A stretch of 47,097 nucleotides of DNA from an uncultured Clostridia bacterium (GTDB lineage Bacteria; Bacillota; Clostridia; Oscillospirales; Oscillospiraceae): positions 1 to 47,097 of the forward strand of contig CAMVTO010000018.1 in the NCBI GenBank assembly GCA_947170435.1, written 5' to 3'. This document shows, piece by piece, positions 28,401 through 36,015 of this stretch (position 1 is its first letter; the number at the start of each line of letters is the position of its first letter). Made by a program: the position numbers and the translations under genes. The notes beneath the pieces are model-generated. The model was not told the DNA's origin. It saw only the letters and a program-made list of their open reading frames with translations, and did no database searches.

Positions 28401-28728
28401 ACAGCGCCGCCTGCTCCTGCGTGATCTTCCGCTCGGAGTGGGCGGCGTGGTTGCCCAGCTTGCGGATGATGTCCATGCGGCGGTAGAGGTCGGGGCCGAC
28501 GATGTCGCGGAAATCCTCGGCGCTCATGAGGCTGACCAGCGTGGGCTGATACGGCGCGGCAAGCTCTGCGTCCACGCTGTACATCCACTTGACGGCGCTC
28601 TCCATCGCCCGGCGGCAGTTCAGCACACAGGCCGCCGGGTCGATTTTGTAGATGCGCTCCGCCGCCACCGCCGCGGGAGCGAAGGAGGCGAAATCCTTGT
28701 CGTTTGTGAAGATGTCAAAGTTGGTCAT
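25423..28728 (-). CDS. hsdR: Type I restriction enzyme, R subunit
   Basis: The endonuclease/translocase subunit of a type I restriction-modification complex (R2M2S). Start 28728 gives 1101 residues; the alternative TTG at 28743 has no ribosome site. Residues 1-140 contain a DUF4145-like domain (CRRAMESAVKWMYS, RRMDIIRKLGNHAAHS). The nuclease site is FADYVLYDD followed by AVVEAKRT (Glu249-x-Lys251). The superfamily 2 helicase motor has Walker A ATGSGKT (362-368), DEAH (461-464), LTATP, and motif VI-like MIGRGTRLCPG. The C-terminal ~300 residues form the helical part that contacts HsdM. All catalytic motifs are intact, so it should be active. It is the last intact gene of the operon. Confidence 0.95.
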   Translation of the reverse strand: MTNFDIFTNDKDFASFAPAAVAAERIYKIDPAACVLNCRRAMESAVKWMYSVDAELAAPYQPTLVSLMSAEDFRDIVGPDLYRRMDIIRKLGNHAAHSERKITQEQAALCLENLFVFLDFVAYCYGGSYEERQFDLALLSGDTEKAEPTPLLRESPDLQKLIEENAALRAELTARREEQQQTYVPKPLDLSEYKTRKIYIDTMLLDAGWTQGRDWLNEVELPGMPNKSEVGFADYVLYDDANRALAVVEAKRTCVDVSKGRQQAKLYADLLEQRHGRRPVIFLTNGFETHIIDGQYPERKCAAIWSKRDLEKWFNLRSVRTSLKNVLVDQKIAGRYYQVAAIKAVCDALDAKNRRKALLVMATGSGKTRTVIALCKVLLERGWVKNILFLADRNSLVTQAKRAFVNLLPDLDVVNLVEDKEHFNARCVFSTYQTMYNAIDSAADGEGKLFTCGHFDLVICDEAHRSIYNKYRDIFTWFDAPLVGLTATPKDDIDKNTYEEFELEYEDGQGVPTYAYELSQAVRDGFLVDYLSVESKLKFIEEGIKYDELSEADRETYEATFTDANGEMPESIASSALNEWLFNEDTIRLALNILMTNGRKVHYGELLGKTIIFARSHAHAEKILEVFHKEYPHLPDYAKVIDNYMTYAQSAIDEFSEGEKQPRIAISVDMLDTGIDVPEVLNLVFFKKVMSKAKFWQMIGRGTRLCPGLLDGADKDKFYIFDLCGNFEFFRMGGKGRSQSMIALSGAIFKLKTQIVWKLQDIAYQTKELIPFRAELVADLVQKVRELNRDSFAVKQHLKYVDLYANPDSYAALTYENTLQMDDELAPLILPDDDDASAVRFDALLYGIELTYLAGKTYKRARHDLMKKVAGIAGVANIPEIMVQSELIQKILHTDYLDTAGINEFEHIRESLRGLMKYLPHPEIRYDTNFTDDILSTEWNEAELETDDFRNYKAKAEYYIRTHQDEGVIAKLRSNIPLTADDVKALEEILWSEVGSKAEYEAEYRQKPLGELVREIVGLDMNAAKAAFAEFLDGSNLDSRQIYFVNQIVEYIVHNGVMKDLSVLQEAPFTDQGSIVEVFTDLSVWMEIRKAIEQVNANAAA

Positions 28729-28750
28729 GGGAGGAACCCTCAATTACTAA

Positions 28751-29548
28751 TCAGTCATTAATCCAAATTTTGGGGTCGAATCTAAATGGTGTCTTCGCTT
28801 CTAAGTTAACAATTGCAAGGATTGTTCCTATATTTGATGTCGAATAATCCCCATCTAGTTGCTTAATGTTTTCTGGACAGATTGTCTCAACATCTGCTTC
28901 AGAAAAACCGTATCTATTTGCAAATCGTTTAGTAATATCAACAATATTGATTATCAAACAATTTAATGAATTTAGGTAGATATTATGCTTGGTGTTTACA
29001 TTTGGAAAAGCCTGATTTAGTATTTGAAAATGTGCCCTGAGGTTGTCTAAGGTCTGAATGTCACTAAACACTACTCTTGTACATACAAACAGTAAAGAAA
29101 GGTAATCTAGCTGTTGAGGTGTAATTAAAGCGGCAATTTCAATTGCTCTATCAATAGATGCTTTTAGGCAAAAATCACTACTATTGTGTTCTACTCTGCC
29201 AACTATTAGTTTGGCTAATGTGTTTAGCATATCTTCTGTTCCAAAGCGTGCATAATTTTTCTGAGCTTCAAATAAAGCGTACTGAACATCAACGTCTGCG
29301 AATGAATTATAATCTTGCACGTTTTCTTTCTGAAGCTGCGCGAAAACTTCATTTTTCAATTCTTGGAATCGTGCGTCTGCTGCCTCTTTAGCGATTAGCT
29401 GCATTCTTGGGAAATTGTCCAAAAAAAGGTTAGTAAAAAGGCGTGTTGCATCTTCAACGTTTAAACCACTATAATTGTTTTGCACACCAACTAGATTTGC
29501 GCCCGACCCTATTGCGGCGTGCTGCTCAACTCTTATTTCGTCACTCAT
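28751..29548 (-). CDS. Uncharacterised protein with N-terminal GVQNNY motif
   Basis: A 265-residue soluble, mostly helical protein without transmembrane segments. The N-terminus MSDEIRVEQHAAIGSGANLV runs into GVQNNYSG at residues 21-28, matching the MIGIQNNY found near the end of the adjacent 65-residue membrane protein. The rest (RLFTNLFLDNFPRMQLIAKE, LITPQQLDYLSLLFVCTRVV) may belong to the family annotated as LPO_1073/Vpar_1526, from memory and with low certainty. AT content is much higher than in hsdR and hsdM, pointing to a separate origin. It overlaps the 65-residue gene by 4 bp (ATGA), so the two are translationally coupled and probably form one unit inside the restriction operon. Confidence 0.75.
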   Translation of the reverse strand: MSDEIRVEQHAAIGSGANLVGVQNNYSGLNVEDATRLFTNLFLDNFPRMQLIAKEAADARFQELKNEVFAQLQKENVQDYNSFADVDVQYALFEAQKNYARFGTEDMLNTLAKLIVGRVEHNSSDFCLKASIDRAIEIAALITPQQLDYLSLLFVCTRVVFSDIQTLDNLRAHFQILNQAFPNVNTKHNIYLNSLNCLIINIVDITKRFANRYGFSEADVETICPENIKQLDGDYSTSNIGTILAIVNLEAKTPFRFDPKIWIND

Positions 29549-29742
29549 AGATCTTTGTCCTTTTTATAATTATTCTGAATACCAATCATTGTTGTGTTAT
29601 CCCCATTTGCTTCCTGAATGATTTCTGCCTTGGAAGCATCACTGCCTTTTTTCTTTCCAACATTAGTTCCGATTGCTTTGATTAATGCAGCAACAATTAA
29701 TCCTGCTGCGCCTATTATCGCAATAATAATGCCTTCACTCAT
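29545..29742 (-). CDS. Small membrane protein with C-terminal GIQNNY motif
   Basis: A 65-residue protein. Residues 3-24 form a single transmembrane helix (GIIIAIIGAAGLIVAALIKA), followed by a basic stretch (GTNVGKKKGSDASK) and a C-terminal segment, NGDNTTMIGIQNNYKKDKDL. The last segment shares G-[VI]-Q-N-N-Y with the neighbouring soluble protein. Small membrane protein plus motif at the C-terminus, paired with the same motif at the N-terminus of a coupled soluble protein, resembles bacterial amyloid-type signalling pairs; that reading is inference. It is 12 bp after hsdS, with a GGGGAAAAAG ribosome site. Confidence 0.75.
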   Translation of the reverse strand: MSEGIIIAIIGAAGLIVAALIKAIGTNVGKKKGSDASKAEIIQEANGDNTTMIGIQNNYKKDKDL

Positions 29743-29754
29743 TTCTTTTTCCCC

Positions 29755-30912
29755 TTATCCAAAATATTTCTGCATCAGCGCAGATTTCAGCGTTTCCAGC
29801 TTGTCCAGCCCTTGCTGGACGGTTGATTTTGATTGCTCGATTTTCTCTATAAAAGCTGCAAATTGCCATTGCGCTTCAACCGAAGGAACCATCACATCCA
29901 GTTTCTTTAACATCGAAATTGACAAATATGCAACAGTTGAGCCAGCTTGCAGCTCATCAATTTGCTTGTGAAATCCTCGCATTTCAAAGAGTTTTGATAA
30001 ATAAATTGGCGTTATCTTGTCACAAAAATCATAGAGCCAGCTAATCATACCGTCTTGAAAATAGAAGCGGTCGCCTTTCCTGACAATATAACATTTGCCA
30101 AGCGTTCCGCGCGATGTTATTAAAATGTCATTGGGAGATGGAACCAATCCCAAGCTAAATAGCTCTTGATACTTTGCCTCGGGAATGTAGAGGTCACACG
30201 TCTTAACGCCGCTTTGTATTCGATTCATAAGGTCGGATACTCGCAAGAAAGGAACGCCCGATGAACTTTGCTCATTTTGATAGATTCGCTTGCTTGATCC
30301 CACAATACAGAGGTCAGACAGCTTTTGCATCGGCAATTTTTTGGTATTGAATTCTGGATCACCAAACATCTCCACAAACCGCGCCTTGACCAGCTCGTCC
30401 AGCTTGGCAAGCTGCTGCTTGCGCAGGGCAATCAAATCGCTGACCTTGTCGAGCACGGCGGCGATGTGGCGCTGTGTCTCAAGCGGAGGGAGTGGAACTT
30501 CTATATTCTCAACAATGCTTTTTGATATTTCCTTGAACGTTGCGCCACGACCAAGGGAATTGAGATAGTCCGTCTTTCCACGCAAAAACCAAAACAGATA
30601 TTTGTTATATATCGCATCCGAACATATCAGGTTCTTGAACCCCTGATTGCAATACATCTCCACACCGGCAATCGCTGTTTTGCCTATTGGCGCTCTTGAT
30701 GATAATATTACCGTTCCAGCAGGGAAAGCAGACAGGCCTGCCGAACGTGCTCCTGCTTCTGTAATTTTGCGCTGACTCTCATTGATTACAATATTATCTT
30801 CGGTTAACTCTGCGGGCGTAATCCAATTAAGACTTCCATCCCAATATTCAGGTATGTTGGATTTTGGCGTTGAACCAGAAACGACGGTACAAACATCCCC
30901 CAACCTCGCCAT
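29755..30912 (-). CDS. hsdS: Type I restriction enzyme, specificity subunit
   Basis: The 385-residue DNA-recognition subunit has the usual two target-recognition domains, each followed by a conserved helix: TRD1 (MARLGDVCTVVSGSTPKSNI to IPLPPLETQ-type region VPLPPLETQRHIAAVLDKVS) and TRD2 (KLSDLCIVGSSKRIYQ to VPSVEAQWQFAAFIEKIEQS). The ATG at 30912 overlaps the hsdM stop (ATGA), which fixes the start; a longer frame to 31227 is only the shadow of hsdM. TRD DNA is noticeably more AT-rich than hsdM and hsdR, as expected for exchanged specificity domains. The target sequence cannot be predicted. Confidence 0.95.
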   Translation of the reverse strand: MARLGDVCTVVSGSTPKSNIPEYWDGSLNWITPAELTEDNIVINESQRKITEAGARSAGLSAFPAGTVILSSRAPIGKTAIAGVEMYCNQGFKNLICSDAIYNKYLFWFLRGKTDYLNSLGRGATFKEISKSIVENIEVPLPPLETQRHIAAVLDKVSDLIALRKQQLAKLDELVKARFVEMFGDPEFNTKKLPMQKLSDLCIVGSSKRIYQNEQSSSGVPFLRVSDLMNRIQSGVKTCDLYIPEAKYQELFSLGLVPSPNDILITSRGTLGKCYIVRKGDRFYFQDGMISWLYDFCDKITPIYLSKLFEMRGFHKQIDELQAGSTVAYLSISMLKKLDVMVPSVEAQWQFAAFIEKIEQSKSTVQQGLDKLETLKSALMQKYFG

Positions 30913-32408
30913 CACAGCATCTCCTCCAATTCCGCCAGCCCCTTGGTGATCTCCAGCTCGATCTCGTTCAGCTCCGCCAGAATTTCCCGCGTCGGCGGGT
31001 ACTCCACGGGCTCGTACTCCACCTTCTTGTACTTGTTGATGGAGAGGTCGTAGTCGTTCGCGGCAATCTCGTCCTTCGGCACAAGGAAGCTCTGCTCCGT
31101 GCGCTCCCGTGCGGCCTCTTCCTCCAAATTGTGAAACCGCGCCACGATATCCGGGATATCGTTCTCCTTCGTCTCGCTGCGCTTGTCGTCCAGCGAGAAG
31201 CCGTCCGCCTTCATGTCGTAGAACCACACCCTGTCCGTGCCGCCGTGGTTCGTCTTGGTGAACACCAGCACGGCGGTGGACACGCCCGCGTAGGGCTTGA
31301 AAACGCCGGATGGCATGGAGATCACCGCCTCCAGACGATGGTTTTCAATCAGCTCCTTGCGAATATCCTTGTGCGCCTTGGACGAGCCGAACAGCACGCC
31401 GTCGGGGACGATGCAGGCGCAGCGCCCGCCGACGCGGAGCATCCGCAGGAACAGCGCCAGGAACAGCAGCTCCGTTTTCTTCGTCTTGCAGATCTTGAGC
31501 AAATCCGCGGAGACGATGTCCGCGTCCAGACTGCCCTTAAAGGGCGGATTGGCGAGAATCAGACTGTATTTGTCCCGGTCGGGGTTCTGGTCGGACAGGC
31601 TGTCCCGATACTCGATGAAGGGATTGTCCACGCCGTGGGTCATCATGTTCATGGCCCCGATGCGCAGCATGGTGCGGTCCATGTCAAAGCCGTGGAACAT
31701 GCCGTTCATGTAATGGGCTTTGTTCTCCCGGTTGAAGAACACCTCCTGCTTGCGGTTCTCCTTGAGGTAGTCGCTGACCGCTACAAGGAAACCCGAAGTG
31801 CCGCAGGCCGGGTCACAGACGGTCTCGTCCGCGCGCGGCTCCATCAGGTCCACCATCATGCGGATGATGTGCCGCGGCGTGCGGAACTGGCCGTTGACGC
31901 CCGCGGTGGCGATTTTGGAGAGCAGGTATTCGTACACGTCGCCGCGGGTATCCGCCGTCTGAAGCTGCGCCATCTGCTCATAAATGCCGTCCATCGCCGT
32001 GACGACCTTGTTCAGCATCAGGGGCGTCGGGACCTTGAAGATCGCATCGCCCATATACTTGGAATAGGCGCTGTCCTTGTCGCCGTGGAGGTTTTTGATA
32101 AAGGGGAACACCCACTCCTGCACGATGGTGTACATCTTCCCCGCAGGGAAGTCGTGGAATACGCTCCACTTGAGCTGGCTGCCGTCAATGGTACGCTCAC
32201 CGATCTGCACCTCTCCGGCAAAGATGCTCTTGTAGGGGAGGCCCAGCATGGCGGACTCCTTCGCGCGCAGGTTGTCAGAGTCGTCCAGATCGTGGATAAA
32301 CATCAGATAGGTCATCTGCTCGATCACGTCCAGCGGGTTCGTCAGGCCGCCGGTCCAGAAGGTTTCCCAAAGGCTGTCGATCTTGTTTTTCAGTTCGCCT
32401 GTAATCAT
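30912..32408 (-). CDS. hsdM: Type I restriction enzyme, methyltransferase subunit
   Basis: Start 32408 (ATG overlapping the fic stop, ribosome site GGGAGAGA) gives 498 residues. It carries an N-terminal helical HsdM domain (KNKIDSLWETFWTGGLTNPL) and an N6-adenine methyltransferase domain with the SAM-binding motif DPACGTSGFL (starting at Asp199) and the catalytic NPPF (287-290). Together with HsdS it methylates adenine in both strands of the recognition site, protecting host DNA. The length and motifs are normal. It is translationally coupled on both sides, to fic and to hsdS. Confidence 0.96.
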   Translation of the reverse strand: MITGELKNKIDSLWETFWTGGLTNPLDVIEQMTYLMFIHDLDDSDNLRAKESAMLGLPYKSIFAGEVQIGERTIDGSQLKWSVFHDFPAGKMYTIVQEWVFPFIKNLHGDKDSAYSKYMGDAIFKVPTPLMLNKVVTAMDGIYEQMAQLQTADTRGDVYEYLLSKIATAGVNGQFRTPRHIIRMMVDLMEPRADETVCDPACGTSGFLVAVSDYLKENRKQEVFFNRENKAHYMNGMFHGFDMDRTMLRIGAMNMMTHGVDNPFIEYRDSLSDQNPDRDKYSLILANPPFKGSLDADIVSADLLKICKTKKTELLFLALFLRMLRVGGRCACIVPDGVLFGSSKAHKDIRKELIENHRLEAVISMPSGVFKPYAGVSTAVLVFTKTNHGGTDRVWFYDMKADGFSLDDKRSETKENDIPDIVARFHNLEEEAARERTEQSFLVPKDEIAANDYDLSINKYKKVEYEPVEYPPTREILAELNEIELEITKGLAELEEML

Positions 32409-33466
32409 GTCTCTCTCTCCCAATTCCAAGTGTATGAGGTGTAGCGCCCGCCGCCGAGCTTGATGATCTCATCGCTGTCCATCAGCTCTTTCAGCGCCCG
32501 CTCCACGGTTTTCTGGCTGATGTCGAGGCACTGGCTCATGATCTGCGCCTTGGTGATCCGCCCGGTGGTGCCGCGGATGATCTCCCGCACTCTGCCGGGC
32601 TTTGACAGTCTTCTGGTAACCAGAAGCTCCGCCCTTGCATCAAACTCCCGGTACGCCGCGACGATGATCCCCAACAGATAGCGCACAAAGGGCAGAGAAT
32701 CGTTTTCACCCTCATGCCATCCGTCCGAGCTCTCCTGAAGGGCCTCATAATACGTCTCCTTGCTGTCCGCGATCAGCTTTTCGAGGCTGACGTATCTTCC
32801 GACAAAATACCCGGCGCGGTACAGGAGCAGCAGCGTCAACAGGCGGCTCATGCGTCCGTTTCCGTCGTGGAAGGGATGAATGCAGAGAAAGTCCAGAATA
32901 AACAGAGGAATCAGGAGCAGCGGGTCAAGCCCGCCGTCGTCCAGCGCCTCCTGTAACCCGCTGCAAATGGCGTCCACCGCTTCCGGGGTTTCCCAGGCCG
33001 GAACCGGCTGAAAACGAATCCGCTTTGTTCCGTCCGGCAGCGTCTCCGTGATGACGTTATCAGCGCTTTTGAAGCTGCCGCCGACGGATGAACTGCTGAA
33101 CGCATAGAGGTCCCGGTGCAGCTGCAACAGCATTCCCGGCCTGACAGGGATATAGTGATAGTTTTCGTGGATGGTATTCAGCACATCGCGGTAACCGGCA
33201 ATCTCACGCTCGCTTCGTCCCCGGGGCGTCGTCTTGTTGAGGACGATCTTCTTCAGCCGATCGTCCGTGGTAACGATCCCCTCGATCCGGTTGGACGCCT
33301 CCGTGCTCTGAATCTTCGCGATTTCCAGCAATTCGGAAAGCGCGTCCTTCCGGCTTTCGGCAAGCAGGCTCTGCTTTCCCTTCTGCTCATGAATCTGCGC
33401 GAGATATGAAACGATCTCCGGCGTCAGCAGCTTCCGGTATTCAGATTTGTAGTCCGGTATTCTCAT
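32405..33466 (-). CDS. Fic-family AMP-transferase with winged helix
   Basis: A 353-residue class II Fic protein. The catalytic motif is perfect: HPFHDGNGR (197-205), where the His activates a target hydroxyl and the loop binds ATP-Mg. The autoinhibitory motif is at the N-terminus, SNRIEG with Ser58 and Glu62-Gly63, so activity is self-restrained. An N-terminal Fic_N region (LLEIAKIQSTEASNRIEGIV) and a C-terminal winged helix (RITKAQIMSQCLDISQKTVE) complete it. Fic enzymes usually AMPylate proteins. It is the first gene of the hsd operon, overlapping hsdM by 4 bp; the winged helix may act on the repeated operator-like sites upstream. Confidence 0.93.
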   Translation of the reverse strand: MRIPDYKSEYRKLLTPEIVSYLAQIHEQKGKQSLLAESRKDALSELLEIAKIQSTEASNRIEGIVTTDDRLKKIVLNKTTPRGRSEREIAGYRDVLNTIHENYHYIPVRPGMLLQLHRDLYAFSSSSVGGSFKSADNVITETLPDGTKRIRFQPVPAWETPEAVDAICSGLQEALDDGGLDPLLLIPLFILDFLCIHPFHDGNGRMSRLLTLLLLYRAGYFVGRYVSLEKLIADSKETYYEALQESSDGWHEGENDSLPFVRYLLGIIVAAYREFDARAELLVTRRLSKPGRVREIIRGTTGRITKAQIMSQCLDISQKTVERALKELMDSDEIIKLGGGRYTSYTWNWERET

Positions 33467-33484
33467 GCAATTTCCTCTTTCCGG

Positions 33485-33598
33485 GGTCCAATACAGTCAT
33501 TTGTGGCAATTTTGACTTAATTGTATTCTAACAAGATAAACGCTAGTTGTCAAGGACTCAATGCAGTCAATGTTAAACCGAATGACTGTATTGAGTCC
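33485..33598. promoter_or_regulatory. Three copies of a 15-16 bp operator-like site at the fic-hsd promoter
   Basis: GGTCCAATACAGTCA (33485-33499), GGACTCAATGCAGTCA (33554-33569) and an inverted copy whose reverse complement is GGACTCAATACAGTCA (33583-33598). The second and third form an inverted pair, and the second abuts the -35. The first lies between the -10 and the fic ATG, so a bound regulator could cover the promoter from both sides. Confidence 0.7.
33525..33553 (-). promoter_or_regulatory. Strong sigma-A promoter of the fic-hsd operon
   Basis: On the minus strand TTGACA (33548-33553), a 17-bp spacer, and TAGAAT (33525-33530): 11 of 12 consensus bases at ideal spacing, reading toward fic. 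The predicted start is near 33518. Confidence 0.85.
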
Positions 33599-33858
33599 TT
33601 CGTGAACGCCTTGCCTTTTATGCAATTTCAGCGAAAAAAAGAACTGACTTATCTCTTGAAGCAAACAATCGAGTCCCGTTAGGGTCGGCTGTACTACAGC
33701 TCATCGATCAGGTGGGCTATTCCTCAAAACTAATCTCCCGGAGCGGACAGTCAGAGATGGAACGCAAGCATTTCTTGCGATTTCACCATGAACTGTATCA
33801 CTTATACAAATCCAGTCCCAAAGTAAAGCGTTTGCTGAATCAATATACTTTGCTGTAA
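33595..33858 (+). pseudogene. Unrecognised C-terminal coding remnant
   Basis: An open frame without a usable start codon encodes about 87 residues, including VPLGSAVLQLIDQVGYSSKL and MERKHFLRFHHELYHLYKSS, with a natural stop at 33858. The composition looks like real protein. It lies directly upstream of the excisionase-like gene, so it may be the tail of a mobile-element protein that lost its 5' end. Confidence 0.4.
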
Positions 33859-33877
33859 AACGAGGGGAGCATCAAAC

Positions 33878-34054
33878 ATGAACTACATCCGAGTCCGAGA
33901 GGCCGCAGAACTTCTGGCTGTATCCGAACAAACCGTTCGCAAGCTCGCCAAATGCGGTGATTTGGAATCCGTCCGCATCGGAAAACGCGCCGTTCGAATC
34001 TCCGCCGAGTCCGTAGAGGCGTATCTGCACGCCCAGAGGAAAGCGGCGACATGA
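33878..34054 (+). CDS. Excisionase-like MerR-type DNA-binding protein
   Basis: A 58-residue protein made of one helix-turn-helix of the excisionase/helix_turn_helix_17 type: MNYIRVREAAELLAVSEQTV, RKLAKCGDLESVRIGKRAVR, then ISAESVEAYL. Proteins of this kind direct excision of integrative elements or regulate their genes. A GGGGAG ribosome site lies 8 bases upstream. It is followed by a terminator at 34114-34149. No intact integrase is adjacent, so it is likely a leftover of a mobile element bordering the defence genes. Confidence 0.85.
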   Translation: MNYIRVREAAELLAVSEQTVRKLAKCGDLESVRIGKRAVRISAESVEAYLHAQRKAAT

Positions 34055-34113
34055 CTTCGTGAGTCTTTGCTGCGGCTCGCTGTTCGAAGATCCCCAGGAT
34101 ACTCATATCGGGC

Positions 34114-34149
34114 AAAAAACAAGCGGGACAATGCACACCCGCTTGTTTT
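34114..34149. terminator. Bidirectional terminator
   Basis: AACAAGCGGG and CCCGCTTGTT form a 10-bp stem around a 10-base loop with A- and T-runs. It serves the excisionase-like gene and the opposing operon ending at 34219. Confidence 0.88.
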
Positions 34150-34218
34150 CATCCGATATTCACCTAGAGTGCTGCAATTTGCCAGTAACATGAGCACCGC
34201 ACCAGAAACACGTCCCTA

Positions 34219-34536
34219 TCAGCTTTTTGCGGCGCGTTGTTTTCTCGCCTCGCGCCACTCATGCTCAAAGGCGTCTTCCGCATAGTTGTCTACATCTACA
34301 ACTACCGCGCTTGCCCCGGTGCCATGACGCACATCGTCCACCACGCGGGTGATCGCCCCGCTTATCTCAGATGCGCTTCCCGACAAGCTTGCCGCAGCGT
34401 TTTTGACCGCCACAGCCACAGCCGAAAGGTCAGCAAGCAGGACGACAGCATCCTCTTTAAGATTTTCGCGGGATTTGATAATCGCGAGTACGGTTTGAAT
34501 AACACTTTCCGCTTTTTGCTTTTTTCCATTGTCCAT
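34219..34536 (-). CDS. Hypothetical 105-residue protein
   Basis: Start 34536 (MDNGKKQK, AGGAAC upstream) gives 105 residues, mostly helical and charged: IQTVLAIIKSRENLKEDAVV, ADLSAVAVAVKNAAASLSGS and a C-terminal DAFEHEWREARKQRAAKS. There is no signal, membrane helix or known motif. It is the third gene of a minus-strand set with the ImmA/IrrE peptidase and the 457-residue protein, from which it is separated by 43 bp, so co-expression is likely. Confidence 0.6.
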   Translation of the reverse strand: MDNGKKQKAESVIQTVLAIIKSRENLKEDAVVLLADLSAVAVAVKNAAASLSGSASEISGAITRVVDDVRHGTGASAVVVDVDNYAEDAFEHEWREARKQRAAKS

Positions 34537-34579
34537 GTTCCTCCCGGCGGTCAACGCCGCCATCCTCCTTTTCCATTAT

Positions 34580-35953
34580 TCAGAGCAGCCCGGCCTGAAG
34601 CGGATCGTCGCCGATCAAAGCCTTGCCCGCGCGAATCAGATAGTCCTCCGCCCAATCATCCTGCGCGTCCATCAACGCTTGATTGATTGCCGCCAGCAGG
34701 AGTGCCCGTTCGCTTTCATTTGCGGGCCGTTGTGCCAGCGGGAGATCGGCGGATGAGAGAATTTCTTCGCAAAGTGCCGGGATCTCGGTTGCCTTCGTGT
34801 CCATAAAGCGTGTAGTCAACTCGACGATGTTGCGGGTCATATACGCCGAAACACGGTCCAACGCACAGACGCGGCGGCGATTCCGGGATGAGAGATACTT
34901 GCTCATATCGCTTTCCGTCAATCCGCTGCGCTCCAGCATCACGTTGTCCCCGTATCCGCGCTCAAAGCAGGTAAACGGATGTTTCAGGAAGATATCCTCC
35001 ACCTGCGGGCCGAAGTCCAAGGACGTCTCCTCGTGCTCAAGCATCCGATAGAACTCCCCAAGGTTGGAGAGGTGGTCAAATCCGTACAGAGAAAGCGCGG
35101 CATCCACGCCGGGCCGGTCCGCCGTAAGCGCATAAAGCGCCTCAAAGAGCGACAGATAGCGGAGGCAGGTCTTGTAGTTTTTCCCGTTGTCCTCGTCCAG
35201 CTGATACCGCTGATAGCGCCATAGCGCATCCATCTCGAATTGCGGCGCGTCATCCCGCAGGAAGCGTTGTGTATGCCGCGTCAGCACCCGATAGAGGAAA
35301 AGCGGCTCAATCAAGCGCAGCGCCGGATGGTTTTGCGACAGTTGCAAAAGTCCGGCAATATTATCCGTCAAGCGTGCGCAATCCCCCTTCGGCCCTATGA
35401 TACGAAGCACGGTATCCCCAATTTCTTTGGCAAGCGATTCACCCGCAGCATCCAGCGCGTCATGCTTCTGCCTTGCCGTTGCCGCAAGACGCAGCGTTTC
35501 GCGGAATCGCTCAGACTGTTGCTTCCGCATGGAAAGATAATCGTACAAGGCGCTGCTTTGCCGCTCTTGACATATCCGGCACAGCGCGTCCTGCTCTTCT
35601 GTTCGCACGGAGCGGTCGAGGTCCAGCAGATATCCGTCGTCACACGCCAAGTCGCAGTACATGCGCAGCAAATCATCCGAGGGAGACTTCATCGCCTTTC
35701 CGTACAGAGCTTCACACAGGCGGAAACGGTCATTCAACGGAAAGCCGAATCGCTCTGCCCGTTTCAGGAAATCCATACGGGCTTCCTGCGCCCCAAGCAT
35801 ATCGCTCGCCGTCGGAATGATATCCGGCTCTTCTTCCAACGAGTATTCCGCCTCAAGCCATTCATCAAAAGGAATGACTTCCCCCTTTAATGTATGGGCA
35901 ATCAGAGGATCGAGCACTCGGTCTCCGTGATCGGACTCTAATATGGTGTTCAT
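34580..35953 (-). CDS. Hypothetical 457-residue helical protein
   Basis: No family is recognised. The protein is soluble, acidic and almost entirely helical, with an N-terminal EVIPFDEWLEAEYSLEEEPD, a possible Cys cluster (CDLACDDGYLLDLDRSVRTE, DALCRICQE) and a C-terminal half (RYLSLFEALYALTADRPGVD, MLERSGLTESDMSKYLSSRN) that contains a helix-turn-helix-like segment. An AAGGAGGTGAG ribosome site supports the start. It lies between the ImmA/IrrE metallopeptidase gene and a 105-residue hypothetical gene in one transcription unit. It could be the effector or substrate of that peptidase; this is inference from position. Confidence 0.7.
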   Translation of the reverse strand: MNTILESDHGDRVLDPLIAHTLKGEVIPFDEWLEAEYSLEEEPDIIPTASDMLGAQEARMDFLKRAERFGFPLNDRFRLCEALYGKAMKSPSDDLLRMYCDLACDDGYLLDLDRSVRTEEQDALCRICQERQSSALYDYLSMRKQQSERFRETLRLAATARQKHDALDAAGESLAKEIGDTVLRIIGPKGDCARLTDNIAGLLQLSQNHPALRLIEPLFLYRVLTRHTQRFLRDDAPQFEMDALWRYQRYQLDEDNGKNYKTCLRYLSLFEALYALTADRPGVDAALSLYGFDHLSNLGEFYRMLEHEETSLDFGPQVEDIFLKHPFTCFERGYGDNVMLERSGLTESDMSKYLSSRNRRRVCALDRVSAYMTRNIVELTTRFMDTKATEIPALCEEILSSADLPLAQRPANESERALLLAAINQALMDAQDDWAEDYLIRAGKALIGDDPLQAGLL

Positions 35954-36015
35954 GGGATCTCACCTCCTTGCAGTTCTATTTTACAATGGTTTTTCTCAAC
36001 CGGCAACCAGTGATT

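Noticed and set aside
30913-31227. N-terminal extension of hsdS
   Set aside because: The extension overlaps hsdM out of frame and is low-complexity; the ATGA overlap at 30912 gives a normal hsdS start.
30864-32444. A 526-codon + strand frame antisense to hsdM
   Set aside because: It is an antisense shadow without a ribosome site or motif.
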